This document shows, in pieces, positions 53,797-62,283 of a stretch of DNA of 64,000 nt. The notes under the pieces were generated by a model. The model searched no databases, had not been told where the DNA came from, and worked only from the letters and a program-made list of their open reading frames with translations. Location: positions 372,001-436,000 of the forward strand of contig NZ_FVZN01000014.1 of NCBI RefSeq assembly GCF_900168685.1, written 5' to 3'. Made by a program: the position numbers and the translations under genes. Each line of letters begins with the position of its first letter. Position 1 is the stretch's first letter. The stretch is from Solibacillus isronensis (GTDB lineage Bacteria > Bacillota > Bacilli > Bacillales_A > Planococcaceae).

Positions 53797-55737
53797 GTGA
53801 GCTCTGTTACACAGAAAAAGGGCTTTGGAGCACATGTATGGGACTATTTAACAACGGTCGATCATAAAAAGATCGCAATCATGTATTTAGCGGCCGGTAC
53901 TCTGTTCTTCGCAATTGCAGGATTTGAAGCGTTACTGATGCGTATTCAATTAATGTTCCCTGAAAGTACATTCATTTCTGCAGGCCTATTTAACGAACTA
54001 TTAACAATGCACGGCACAACGATGCTATTCTTAGCAGCAACACCAATAATATTTGCCTTTATGAATGCGGTCGTACCACTTCAAATTGGTGCACGTGACG
54101 TTGCATTCCCGTTCTTAAACTCATTAGGATTTTGGCTATTCTTTATTGGTGCAGTATTCCTACACCTTTCATTCTTTTTAGGTGGAGCGCCTGATGCAGG
54201 TTGGACTTCTTATGCATCATTATCTTTATATTCACCGGGCCATGGTATTGACTTCTATATTCTTGGTCTGCAAATCTCGGGTGCAGGTACGTTAATTTCA
54301 GGTATTAACTTCATCGTAACAATTATTACGATGCGTGCACCGGGTATGACGTTCATGCGTATGCCTTTATTCACTTGGACGACTTTAGTAGCAAGTTCAC
54401 TAATTCTATTCGCATTCCCTCCGCTTACTGGTGGATTGTTCTTAATGCTAGTTGACCGTATGTTTGGGGCAAACTTCTTCGATCATACAATGGGTGGTAA
54501 TACAATTATTTGGGAGCACTTATTCTGGATTTTCGGTCACCCTGAAGTATACATCTTAGTACTGCCGGCATTCGGTTTATTCTCGGAAATTATTCCGGTT
54601 TTTGCTCGTAAGCGTTTATTCGGATACTCATCAATGGTATTCGCTACAATTTTAATCGGTTTCTTAGGGTTCATGGTATGGGCCCACCACATGTTCACAG
54701 TTGGTTTAGGTGCAACTGCGAACGCAATTTTCGCTGTTGCTACAATGGCGATCGCTGTTCCGACAGGGATGAAAGTTTTCAACTGGATCCTTACAATTTG
54801 GGGCGGTTCGATTAAAGTAACAGTGCCGATGCTTTATGCACTTGGATTTATCCCATCATTCGTTGCTGGTGGGGTTACAGGGGTAATGCAGGCAACTGCA
54901 CCACTTGACTATCAGCTGCATGATTCTTACTTTATCGTTGCTCACTTCCACTACGTAATCGTAGGTGGTATCGTAACAGGTTTATTCGGTTCAGCTCATT
55001 TCTACTGGCCAATTATGTTTAACCGTGCATTAAATCCTAAACTGGGAATGATTACTTTCTGGATGTTCTTTATCGGATTCCACTTAACGTTCTTCATCCA
55101 GCATTTCTTAGGATTAATGGGTATGCCACGTCGTGTATTCACTTACATGGAAGGTCAAGGTTGGGATTTATTCAACTTTATCTCGTCAATCGGTGCTATT
55201 ATGATGGGAATCGGGGTAGTATTATTAGTAATCGATGCAATATTATCGATTAAATCGGAACCGGTTAACCGTCGTGATTACTGGGGCGATGGTCGTTCAC
55301 TTGAGTGGGCGCTTGAAACACCGCTTCCATTTTATAACTTTAAACAAACACCACTTATTCGTGGTTATGATCCTTATTGGATTGAAAAAGAAGAAGGCAA
55401 CAAAGAAGGTATGGTCTATGCCGAGCCATTAGGTGAAATCCATATGCCAAACAATTCAATCCTGCCGTTTATTATGTCAATCGGAATGATGATTGCTGCA
55501 TTTGGTGCTCTATACAGCCCTTGGGGAGATCAAGTTCAGGCTGGTACAGCTACAGGTACAACACCTGCAATTTCTTTAGCATTGATTATTGGTGGTCTAG
55601 GGTTAACAATCGCATGTATGATCATTCGTTCGTTCAAAGACGATTTAGGATTCCACGTAACGGTTTCTGAAATTGAACAAGTAGAAGCGGATTTAGCTCA
55701 CTACCGTGCAACAGGTAATAAAGGGGGTATCAAGTAA
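53797..55737 (+). CDS. ctaD: Cytochrome caa3 oxidase subunit I
   Basis: 646 aa, fourteen-odd membrane helices. Heme/CuB ligands in MHGTTMLFLAATP (low-spin His), FGHPEVYILVLPAFG (CuB His, Tyr), WAHHMFTVG (CuB His pair) and HFHYVIVGG (heme a3 and a His). Reduces O2 and pumps protons. GTG 53797 with GAAGGAGG 8 nt upstream is the start; the TTG at 53779 overlaps that site. Confidence 0.97.
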   Translation: MSSVTQKKGFGAHVWDYLTTVDHKKIAIMYLAAGTLFFAIAGFEALLMRIQLMFPESTFISAGLFNELLTMHGTTMLFLAATPIIFAFMNAVVPLQIGARDVAFPFLNSLGFWLFFIGAVFLHLSFFLGGAPDAGWTSYASLSLYSPGHGIDFYILGLQISGAGTLISGINFIVTIITMRAPGMTFMRMPLFTWTTLVASSLILFAFPPLTGGLFLMLVDRMFGANFFDHTMGGNTIIWEHLFWIFGHPEVYILVLPAFGLFSEIIPVFARKRLFGYSSMVFATILIGFLGFMVWAHHMFTVGLGATANAIFAVATMAIAVPTGMKVFNWILTIWGGSIKVTVPMLYALGFIPSFVAGGVTGVMQATAPLDYQLHDSYFIVAHFHYVIVGGIVTGLFGSAHFYWPIMFNRALNPKLGMITFWMFFIGFHLTFFIQHFLGLMGMPRRVFTYMEGQGWDLFNFISSIGAIMMGIGVVLLVIDAILSIKSEPVNRRDYWGDGRSLEWALETPLPFYNFKQTPLIRGYDPYWIEKEEGNKEGMVYAEPLGEIHMPNNSILPFIMSIGMMIAAFGALYSPWGDQVQAGTATGTTPAISLALIIGGLGLTIACMIIRSFKDDLGFHVTVSEIEQVEADLAHYRATGNKGGIK

Positions 55738-56363
55738 TGGATATTAATCAAAAATTTACTCCACAAACTTGGCCGAAACACCCTGAACAAGCTACTATGG
55801 AAGGGAAAAACAAGTTAGTTGGACTTTGGATTTTCCTGGCATCGGATACAGTATTATTCGCGAGTGTATTTGCTACATATATCGCGCTTAAAGATAGCGG
55901 TCCGGCAGGGATGGAATTCGCGGCAAAGGATCTTTATGAATTACCGTTGGCGTTTGTGATGACAATGTTATTATTGACATCTTCATTAACTTCTGTATAT
56001 GCAATGTACCATATGAGAAACTTTAACTATTCCGGTGTTCGTACTTGGATGGGGATTACAGTTTTATTAGGCTTAGGCTTCCTTGCATTGGAAATCTATG
56101 AATTCCAGCACTATGTACACATCGGGTTTGGTTATACACAATCGGCATTCTCTTCTGCGTTCTTTACGCTCGTAGGGATGCATGGTTTACACGTTATTAT
56201 CGGTTTAGTCTGGATTACGGGATTAATCATCCGCAATAGTAGCCGTGGATTGAATTTATACAACGCACCGAAGTTCTTTGCAGCTTCACTTTACTGGCAC
56301 TTCATTGACGTTGTATGGGTATTCATTTTCACAGTAGTCTATCTGATGGGAGTGGTTGGATAA
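55737..56363 (+). CDS. ctaE: Cytochrome c oxidase subunit III
   Basis: 208 aa, five membrane helices, family segments KNKLVGLWIFLASDTVLFAS (~24-43), GMHGLHVIIGLVW (~146-158) and YWHFIDVVWVFIF (~186-198). Start overlaps the ctaD stop by one base (TAATG). Confidence 0.96.
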   Translation: MDINQKFTPQTWPKHPEQATMEGKNKLVGLWIFLASDTVLFASVFATYIALKDSGPAGMEFAAKDLYELPLAFVMTMLLLTSSLTSVYAMYHMRNFNYSGVRTWMGITVLLGLGFLALEIYEFQHYVHIGFGYTQSAFSSAFFTLVGMHGLHVIIGLVWITGLIIRNSSRGLNLYNAPKFFAASLYWHFIDVVWVFIFTVVYLMGVVG

Positions 56364-56364
56364 A

Positions 56365-56712
56365 ATGGGACACGATACTCATGTAGAAGTACGTACTCAG
56401 GCACAATTCGAATATGACAGAGAACATGCCAAAGCGCATATGCGTAAACAAGTAGTAAACTTTGCGATCATGATTTTCCTGACTTTTATCGCATTTGCCG
56501 CTGTACTGGCTGACTTTGCTCCAACATTTATCATTCCGATTATTTTATTATTGGCTGGAGTACAAGTAGTACTGCAACTTTATGCTTTTATGCACTTGGA
56601 AGATCGCACAACACATATGGTTGGTATAATTGAGTTCTTCATCTGGAGTGCAGCCTTCATCGCGTTCACGTTCTTCCTGGCGTTTACGACAATTATTTGG
56701 TGGGGTAATTAA
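56365..56712 (+). CDS. ctaF: Cytochrome c oxidase subunit IV (CtaF)
   Basis: 115 aa, three membrane helices in the last ~85 residues (FAIMIFLTFIAFAAVLADF, FIIPIILLLAGVQVVLQLY, FFIWSAAFIAFTFFLAFTT). ATG 56365 (GGGAGTGG upstream) chosen over TTG 56356, which lies inside ctaE. Stabilises the caa3 complex. Confidence 0.93.
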   Translation: MGHDTHVEVRTQAQFEYDREHAKAHMRKQVVNFAIMIFLTFIAFAAVLADFAPTFIIPIILLLAGVQVVLQLYAFMHLEDRTTHMVGIIEFFIWSAAFIAFTFFLAFTTIIWWGN

Positions 56713-56726
56713 TCGCATAACAATCG

Positions 56727-56758
56727 ACGTCCTTAGCAAATGCTGGGGACGTTTTTTG
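56727..56758 (+). terminator. ctaCDEF terminator
   Basis: ACGTCCTTAGCA (56727-56738) / TGCTGGGGACGT (56741-56752), two T-G pairs, then T-run. It separates ctaCDEF from ctaG, which has its own promoter. Confidence 0.9.
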
Positions 56759-56876
56759 TTTTGAGGTATGCGTCTTAATTAGATAGGAAGGTTGACTTAG
56801 CTTCATATAAATAATGTACAGTCTAACCTATATAGAAAATACATGTTTGATTCAAGCAATTGTCATAGTTCTTTCA

Positions 56877-56905
56877 TTGATGTTGGTGAAATTGCCATCT
56901 ATAAT
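56877..56905 (+). promoter_or_regulatory. ctaG promoter
   Basis: TTGATG (56877-56882), 17-nt spacer, TATAAT (56900-56905); transcript starts near 56912, leaving a ~178-nt leader. 56759-56876 shows nothing further. Confidence 0.75.
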
Positions 56906-56911
56906 AAAGTG

Positions 56912-57075
56912 AAAGTAAAATTAGTGTGGCTTTTCTTCATTTCCCATTAATTAGAAGAAGCACAAGCTAAAACCGTCTCGTACAGTGAAAACGTTTGTGT
57001 GACCAACATCGTGTTGACCCGAACCAATCTGGCTTTTACTACCCGTTAATGCGGGATAAAATTACTGATGTTTAA
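56912..57075 (+). ncRNA. Conserved leader element, copy 2 (before ctaG)
   Basis: Shares with the lrgA leader: stem CACAAGC/GTTTGTG (56961-56967/56993-56999) with the same 25-nt loop starting TAAAACCGTC; GACCAA-CATCGTG-TTG (57001-57016); and TTACTACCCGTTAATGCGG (57036-57054). Relative to copy 1 the stem keeps all seven pairs although two positions differ, so pairing seems selected. Ends ~35 nt before the ctaG start codon. RNA class not recognised. Confidence 0.6.
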
Positions 57076-57089
57076 AGGAGCATGGTCAT

Positions 57090-58001
57090 ATGCCAATAAG
57101 TATATTTGGTTTTCAAGCATTATGGAGCCCATATTTATTCGGGTGTTTACTACTTGTAACAGCTTTCTATTTTTTAATGACTGTTACATGGCGAGAAAAG
57201 TTTAAATTGAGTGAACCGTTAAAGAAGAGTGAAGCAGCTTATTTTGTACTAGGAATCATTTCTTTTTATATAATTAAAGGATCTCCAATTGATTTGCTTG
57301 GTCATATTATGTTTACGATGCATATGACGCAAATGGCATTTTTATTATTATTAGTGCCGATATTCTTTATTAAAGGAATTCCATGGTGGGTTTGGAAAGT
57401 GGTTGTGGAAGCGCCGGTTATGCGAACGATTTTTAAAATTTTCACAAAACCTCTCGTTTCTATTATCGTCTTTATTGGCTTATTTTCGGTATACCATCTA
57501 CCATCTGTATTTGACACGATTAAATTAAACGAAACATATCACCTGGCTTATACAGCGATTTTGTTTATCTCTGCTATTTTTATGTACTGGCCATTATTGA
57601 ATAATGTTGATGGACAGCATGAAATGAAGAATATGACGAAATTGGCGTATATTGCCTCGAATGCAGTGTTAATAACACCAGCCTGTGCGCTTATTATTTT
57701 TGCTTCGAGCCCGATGTACGGTACATACAGTGATAGTGACATGTGGCTGAAGGCGATGGAATTATGTGTTCCTTCCTCTACACTATCAGGACTTACATTA
57801 TCTGGTCCGGAATTGTTTTCAAGTATGGATTTATTGAGCGATCAGCAAGTTGGCGGCGTATTGATGAAAATAATTCAGGAAATTATATTTGGCGTTATTT
57901 TATTTAAAATTTTCCGTAAGTGGTGGAGTACAGAGCGTTCGAATCAGCAGGAAATTACAGATAATGCTTTAAAAGAGTTTCAAAATAGAACACAGTACTA
58001 A
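57090..58001 (+). CDS. ctaG: Cytochrome oxidase assembly protein CtaG
   Basis: 303 aa, seven membrane helices, DUF1404-type CtaG of Bacilli (FHMT-like HMTQMAFLLLLVPIFFIKGI, MYWPLLN, GVLMKIIQEIIFG). Needed for caa3 assembly, probably CuB or heme insertion. Separately transcribed from ctaCDEF behind a long leader. Ribosome site AAAGGAG. Confidence 0.93.
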   Translation: MPISIFGFQALWSPYLFGCLLLVTAFYFLMTVTWREKFKLSEPLKKSEAAYFVLGIISFYIIKGSPIDLLGHIMFTMHMTQMAFLLLLVPIFFIKGIPWWVWKVVVEAPVMRTIFKIFTKPLVSIIVFIGLFSVYHLPSVFDTIKLNETYHLAYTAILFISAIFMYWPLLNNVDGQHEMKNMTKLAYIASNAVLITPACALIIFASSPMYGTYSDSDMWLKAMELCVPSSTLSGLTLSGPELFSSMDLLSDQQVGGVLMKIIQEIIFGVILFKIFRKWWSTERSNQQEITDNALKEFQNRTQY

Positions 58002-58087
58002 TAAGATGTTAAACTGTGTACAAATGGAACAATCAACATAATAATGTTGTTCATATTGATAGATTAAGTAAGAATGGAGATTTTAAA

Positions 58088-58549
58088 ATGAATTTACCTA
58101 TATTACCCACAATAAGCACGACCTTTATTGTCCTTAGTGCAGTGCTCGTAGCAATTGGCTGGGTATTGATCGCAAAGAAAAATGTGGAAGCACATAGAAA
58201 AGTAATGTTGGCAGCTGGTGTTTCAGCATTGGCATTCTTTATCATTTATGTATCACGTACTGTGTTTATTGGTAATACGGCCTTCGGTGGACCGGATGAA
58301 CTGAAAATATATTACACAATCTTTTTAGTTTTCCATATTACGTTAGCGACAGTTGGGGCAGTATTCGGTTTGACAAGTATAATTTCAGGTCTTAAATCCA
58401 ATCTGAAATTACACCGCAAAATCGGTGCGATTACAAGTATTATTTGGTTCTTCGTAGCGATTACAGGGGTTATTGTATATTCACTGCTTTATGTTATTTA
58501 TGAAGGCGGCGAAACGACGTCTGTCTTTAAAGCAATTTTAGGATTTTAA
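58088..58549 (+). CDS. ctaM: DUF420 membrane protein, CtaM (YozB)-like
   Basis: 153 aa, four to five membrane helices with conserved His (EAHRKVMLAAG, FHITLATVGA, LKLHRKIGAI). In S. aureus CtaM is required for heme A-containing oxidase maturation. Its place right after ctaG supports the role. ATG 58088 (GGAGAT upstream); the frame to 58016 has no ribosome site. Confidence 0.87.
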   Translation: MNLPILPTISTTFIVLSAVLVAIGWVLIAKKNVEAHRKVMLAAGVSALAFFIIYVSRTVFIGNTAFGGPDELKIYYTIFLVFHITLATVGAVFGLTSIISGLKSNLKLHRKIGAITSIIWFFVAITGVIVYSLLYVIYEGGETTSVFKAILGF

Positions 58550-58556
58550 ATTTGAA

Positions 58557-58590
58557 GGCTTCCTATACTTTGATATAGGGAGCTTTTTTG
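58557..58590 (+). terminator. ctaG-ctaM terminator
   Basis: GGCTTCCTATA (58557-58567) / TATAGGGAGCT (58574-58584), wobble pairs included, then T-run. Confidence 0.8.
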
Positions 58591-58593
58591 GCA

Positions 58594-58626
58594 AATAAAA
58601 AAAGCTGGGTTGGGTTGCCAGCTTTT
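58594..58626 (-). terminator. yugN terminator
   Basis: AAAGCTGG (58601-58608) / CCAGCTTT (58618-58625) with seven T on the minus strand. Confidence 0.85.
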
Positions 58627-58633
58627 AAAGGGA

Positions 58634-58990
58634 TTAAATACCGTATGCTGATAGCTCTCTGCGGACATCTGCCAGTACTTTTTCACACTCTTTTACAAGA
58701 TGTCCCGGGAATACCTCATCTGTGTATTCAACACCGTGTGGATAATAGTATTTTCCAATTGCAGGTTTGTTGATATTTAAAGTTGCATTATGTGCACCTA
58801 CATCACCTGATACTGCATTACAAAAAACACGTAAATAAAAACGACCTTCACGTACATCATAGCAGCGGTCAAATGTCATTCGGTCATAGTCCCATGCACC
58901 ATGGCACTCTAAACCGAATTTGCCCATTACTGTCGTTAAAACTTCTTGATCAACTTTAACATGTTCGAGTTGTGTGTTTTCAAAATACAT
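58634..58990 (-). CDS. yugN: YugN-like family protein
   Basis: 118 aa soluble protein: WDYDRMTFDRCYDVREGRFY (~33-52), LRVFCNAVSGDVGAHNATLN (~53-72). Matches the YugN family (function unknown). ATG 58990 follows GGGAGG; the frame to 59077 is non-coding upstream. Confidence 0.85.
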   Translation of the reverse strand: MYFENTQLEHVKVDQEVLTTVMGKFGLECHGAWDYDRMTFDRCYDVREGRFYLRVFCNAVSGDVGAHNATLNINKPAIGKYYYPHGVEYTDEVFPGHLVKECEKVLADVRRELSAYGI

Positions 58991-59138
58991 TTCTATATCC
59001 TCCCTTTGCCTATCGTACATAAGTTTACGGTCAATTCTAATAATAGAACAAAATGGTAATTGATGCAATGACAACATTGTGTCATAGTGTCCAAAATTGG
59101 TATAATTATACTACCTAAAATAATGGTGGAGGATTTTA

Positions 59139-60188
59139 ATGAAAGTTTTATTTCGCATATTAATTATTGCAACTTGTATCGGGATTGTCATTTATTATTC
59201 AAATGAGGAATCCTCTCAAACAGAATTATTGGAAGGGCCGCCGAGCATTACAAAACCGGTAGTCGAACCGGAACATTCCATGCCGGCCGAACAGTATCTT
59301 CCGCGTCCAGCTACAGGTATTTCTACATTAATAGGAAAAACATCGAAGGAAGTATTGGAAACATACAGTACTCCGAAACGAATTGATCCATCGGAATATG
59401 GGTATGAATGGTGGATTTACGATACAGACAATGGACTGTTAATGATCAGTATGAAGGAAAATCGGGTAAATCAGATTTATACAAATAATAGCAAATTTGA
59501 TATAGCACCGTTTGTAATTGGAGAGCCATTGGACGATATTTATCGTACGACAGTATTGGGGCAGGAAATAACAGTTGAACTTAAGGAGAATATTTATATA
59601 TTTGCAATGAATGAACAAGATTTACATGATCGCATTCTAGTAAAATATGATAATCTGTATGCGCAATTATACATAGATCAAGAAACGAATCAATTATACA
59701 GTGTCCGTTTTCTAGATGGGGAAACACTCGTATTACATAAGCCGTATGAAATGCAGTTTATAGGGGAGCTCTTTGAAGCAAGTACCCCGTCAAGCTATAT
59801 GCAAATTGATATTAATTTGGCGAACCGGAGACAATTGACGGATTTGGCGAATTCCTTGCGTGTGCAATATGGATTGCCTGCTTTACTCCCTTTAGATACG
59901 CTCGCTTCTTTGGCGGATTATAATAGTGAACATATGTTTTTAGGAATGATGGATTCACAAGTGACAGATGATGAATATAAAATTGAAGACCAGTTGAATG
60001 AAGTGCAGCAGGGGTATGAGCAGCACGGTGTCAATGTGGCAACAAATTATAAAGATGCCATTGAGGTAATCCATGGCTGGATGAACTCGAAAGAACATCG
60101 CACATTGTTAACGGATGAGGAATTTACGCATATCGGTTCAGGAGCATTTATGAATTACTATACACAGCTGTATGTGAAACAAAAGTAA
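59139..60188 (+). CDS. ylbC: CAP-domain protein YlbC
   Basis: 349 aa. N-terminal membrane anchor (~4-21, LFRILIIATCIGIVIYYS), CAP-associated domain ~55-195 (LIGKTSKEVLETYSTPKRID) and a CAP/SCP domain ~225-345 (INLANRRQLTDLANSLRVQY, LASLADYNSEHMFLGMMDSQ, GWMNSKEHRTLL, FTHIGSGAFMN). Extracytoplasmic; role unknown. First of the ylbC-ylbF-ylbG set, here interrupted by a murE paralogue. Confidence 0.9.
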   Translation: MKVLFRILIIATCIGIVIYYSNEESSQTELLEGPPSITKPVVEPEHSMPAEQYLPRPATGISTLIGKTSKEVLETYSTPKRIDPSEYGYEWWIYDTDNGLLMISMKENRVNQIYTNNSKFDIAPFVIGEPLDDIYRTTVLGQEITVELKENIYIFAMNEQDLHDRILVKYDNLYAQLYIDQETNQLYSVRFLDGETLVLHKPYEMQFIGELFEASTPSSYMQIDINLANRRQLTDLANSLRVQYGLPALLPLDTLASLADYNSEHMFLGMMDSQVTDDEYKIEDQLNEVQQGYEQHGVNVATNYKDAIEVIHGWMNSKEHRTLLTDEEFTHIGSGAFMNYYTQLYVKQK

Positions 60189-60265
60189 AAATAAATTAAA
60201 AATTAAACGCTGCGATATGTAGCGTTTTTTTTTTGTCTTCATAAAGTATGGTAAGGAGTGAAACC

Positions 60266-61747
60266 GTGCAAATTGGAGAATTGATTAAAGATTGGCCGTG
60301 CACTATGAAGGGCTCCATTAGAGTGGAAATAAAACGAGTGGAAGACGATGCGAATCTTATTTTACCTGGAGATGCTTTTATCGCCAGGAAGGGAAATAAG
60401 TCGAGTGGTATTTCGTATATTGATAGCGCTTTGGAGAAGGGCGCAGCAGCCATTGTAGTAGATGATGAAAATTACTTTAATGAAGCCGATTTACCTGTAC
60501 CGATTATTTGGGTACCGAATTGTTTGAGTTTTATTGCTTATGCGAGTGCAAAAATCTATAATTTCCCCGCAGAAGCATTAACCGTGATTGCGGTAACAGG
60601 CACAAACGGTAAAACAACTGTTACGCATTTTATCGGACAAATTTTAAACCAGTTGGATAAGCGCACTATGGTAATCGGTACGAACGGTGTTTTTATCGAC
60701 CAGGAAAAATGCTATCCGGAAATGGAAGCATTGACAACATTACAGGCGAAAAATATTCAATTTTTGTTTAAAGAAGCAATCCGTCTTGATGTACCTTACG
60801 TTGTACTGGAAGCTTCGTCCATTGGTCTGGAAAAGCACCGTCTGGATCATTGTGATATTGATATCGGTATTTTCTTGAATGTGACAGAAGATCACATTGA
60901 AGACCATGGTAGTTTTGAACGCTACAAACTATCCAAACAGATTTTATCGACCTTGGCGAAAAAAAATATTATAAACAGTGATGACAGTGTTTGTCGTTCA
61001 ATTGGTTTAGCGACAAAAGGCAAGCGTATTTTTTTCGGCAAGGGGAGCCATGTCGACTACTTTTTCCAAACGCTAGTTGACGGACCAGCATCAACGACTT
61101 GTTGTATTCAGCATAAAAAAGAGAAGCATATAGTGAACATCCCGTTAGTGGGTGACTATCAATGCAGCAACGTGCTTGCAGCGATAAGCTGTGTTGCACA
61201 GCTTGATTTTCCGTTAAGTGATATATGCAATACAATCGGAAATTTAGTATTGCCTGAAGGTCGGTTTGAGCATGTGAAAAACCAGTTAGGCTTATCGATC
61301 GTCGTCGATTATGCGCATACGCCGGATGCGATGAAAATGATTTTGCAAACATTAAAAAAACATACAAAGCGCCGGTTAATTGTAATGTTTAGCTGCGGTG
61401 GGAATCGAGACAAGGCAAAACGACCGAAAATGGGAATGATCGCATCAATTTATGCGGATTATATTATTTTAACGACAGATAATGCGCGCAATGAAAGTCC
61501 GCAGCAGATCAATAAACAGATTCGGGAAGGCTTTTCTTCTTCACAGGAGTATATTGAGTGTCTCAACCGAAAAGAAGCGATTGAGCATGCGCTTAATTAT
61601 GCGGAAGAAGGCGATACAATTGTACTGCTAGGAAAAGGTCATGAAAAAACACAGCAAATTGGAGATAAACAAAAATACTTTTCCGATTTAGTATTTGTTC
61701 GGGAAATGGTAAGACAATTGGAAAAACGTCGGTTGAACAATCATTGA
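60266..61747 (+). CDS. MurE paralogue, UDP-MurNAc-tripeptide synthetase-like Mur ligase
   Basis: 493 aa, three-domain Mur ligase: N-terminal UDP-binding domain, central ATPase with P-loop GTNGKTT (~112-118), VLEASSIGLEKHRLD (~183-197) and LNVTEDHIEDHG (~210-221), and C-terminal domain with VDYAHTPDAMK (~354-364). The amino-acid specificity motif, DNPR in DAP-type MurE, reads D405-N406-A407-R408 here, so the substrate residue could differ. The main murE normally sits in the dcw cluster; this copy stands between ylbC and ylbF. GTG 60266 follows AAGGAGTG. Confidence 0.85.
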   Translation: MQIGELIKDWPCTMKGSIRVEIKRVEDDANLILPGDAFIARKGNKSSGISYIDSALEKGAAAIVVDDENYFNEADLPVPIIWVPNCLSFIAYASAKIYNFPAEALTVIAVTGTNGKTTVTHFIGQILNQLDKRTMVIGTNGVFIDQEKCYPEMEALTTLQAKNIQFLFKEAIRLDVPYVVLEASSIGLEKHRLDHCDIDIGIFLNVTEDHIEDHGSFERYKLSKQILSTLAKKNIINSDDSVCRSIGLATKGKRIFFGKGSHVDYFFQTLVDGPASTTCCIQHKKEKHIVNIPLVGDYQCSNVLAAISCVAQLDFPLSDICNTIGNLVLPEGRFEHVKNQLGLSIVVDYAHTPDAMKMILQTLKKHTKRRLIVMFSCGGNRDKAKRPKMGMIASIYADYIILTTDNARNESPQQINKQIREGFSSSQEYIECLNRKEAIEHALNYAEEGDTIVLLGKGHEKTQQIGDKQKYFSDLVFVREMVRQLEKRRLNNH

Positions 61748-61795
61748 TTTTCCCTTCAATTCTGTTATGATAAAGTGAGATTGGAGGAATAAACA

Positions 61796-62242
61796 ATGCT
61801 CATGACTTCTGATTGGGTTTTTATTTTAGACGAGGTCGATGAATTAAATGCGATGATCCTTTCCTCTGAGCAAGCCGAAAACCTTCGTCTTGCGAAAAAG
61901 GCAGTCTACGAGGATGCGGAATTAAGCGCACAAATTATGGCCTTTCAACGATTAAAAGACCAATATGAGGATGTACAACGCTTTGGCAAATATCATCCTG
62001 ATTACAATATAATTATGAAAAAAATTCGAACAGAAAAGCGTCTGATCGATATGAATGAACAAATTGCGGCACTTAAAGTTGCGGAAAATGATTTTCAGGA
62101 TTTACTTGATGAAATCAGCCTGCTTATCGGCCATTCCGTTTCGGAAGCTGTAAAAGTTCCGGTAAGCAATCCGTTTTTTGCAAGCAGTTCTTCTTGTGGC
62201 GGCGGATGCGGTACAGGCGGCGGTTGTTCGTGTTCAGCTTAA
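61796..62242 (+). CDS. ylbF: YlbF/YmcA family regulator (RicF)
   Basis: 148 aa, helical (SSEQAENLRLAKKAVYEDAE, IMAFQRLKDQYEDVQRFGKY) with a C-terminal Cys-rich tail holding five Cys (SSCGGGCGTGGGCSCSA). In B. subtilis YlbF, YmcA and YaaT form the RicAFT complex, which carries Fe-S clusters, speeds the phosphorelay and aids RNase Y. The tail probably supplies cluster ligands. Ribosome site TGGAGG. Confidence 0.92.
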   Translation: MLMTSDWVFILDEVDELNAMILSSEQAENLRLAKKAVYEDAELSAQIMAFQRLKDQYEDVQRFGKYHPDYNIIMKKIRTEKRLIDMNEQIAALKVAENDFQDLLDEISLLIGHSVSEAVKVPVSNPFFASSSSCGGGCGTGGGCSCSA

Positions 62243-62251
62243 TGTAATAAA

Positions 62252-62280
62252 AAAGCTCCCGAAAATTTCGGGAGCTTTAT
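62252..62280. terminator. Bidirectional terminator, ylbF / GDPD-like gene
   Basis: AAAGCTCCCGAAA (62252-62264) / TTTCGGGAGCTTT (62266-62278), near-perfect palindrome; genes converge. Confidence 0.88.
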
Positions 62281-62283
62281 TTG

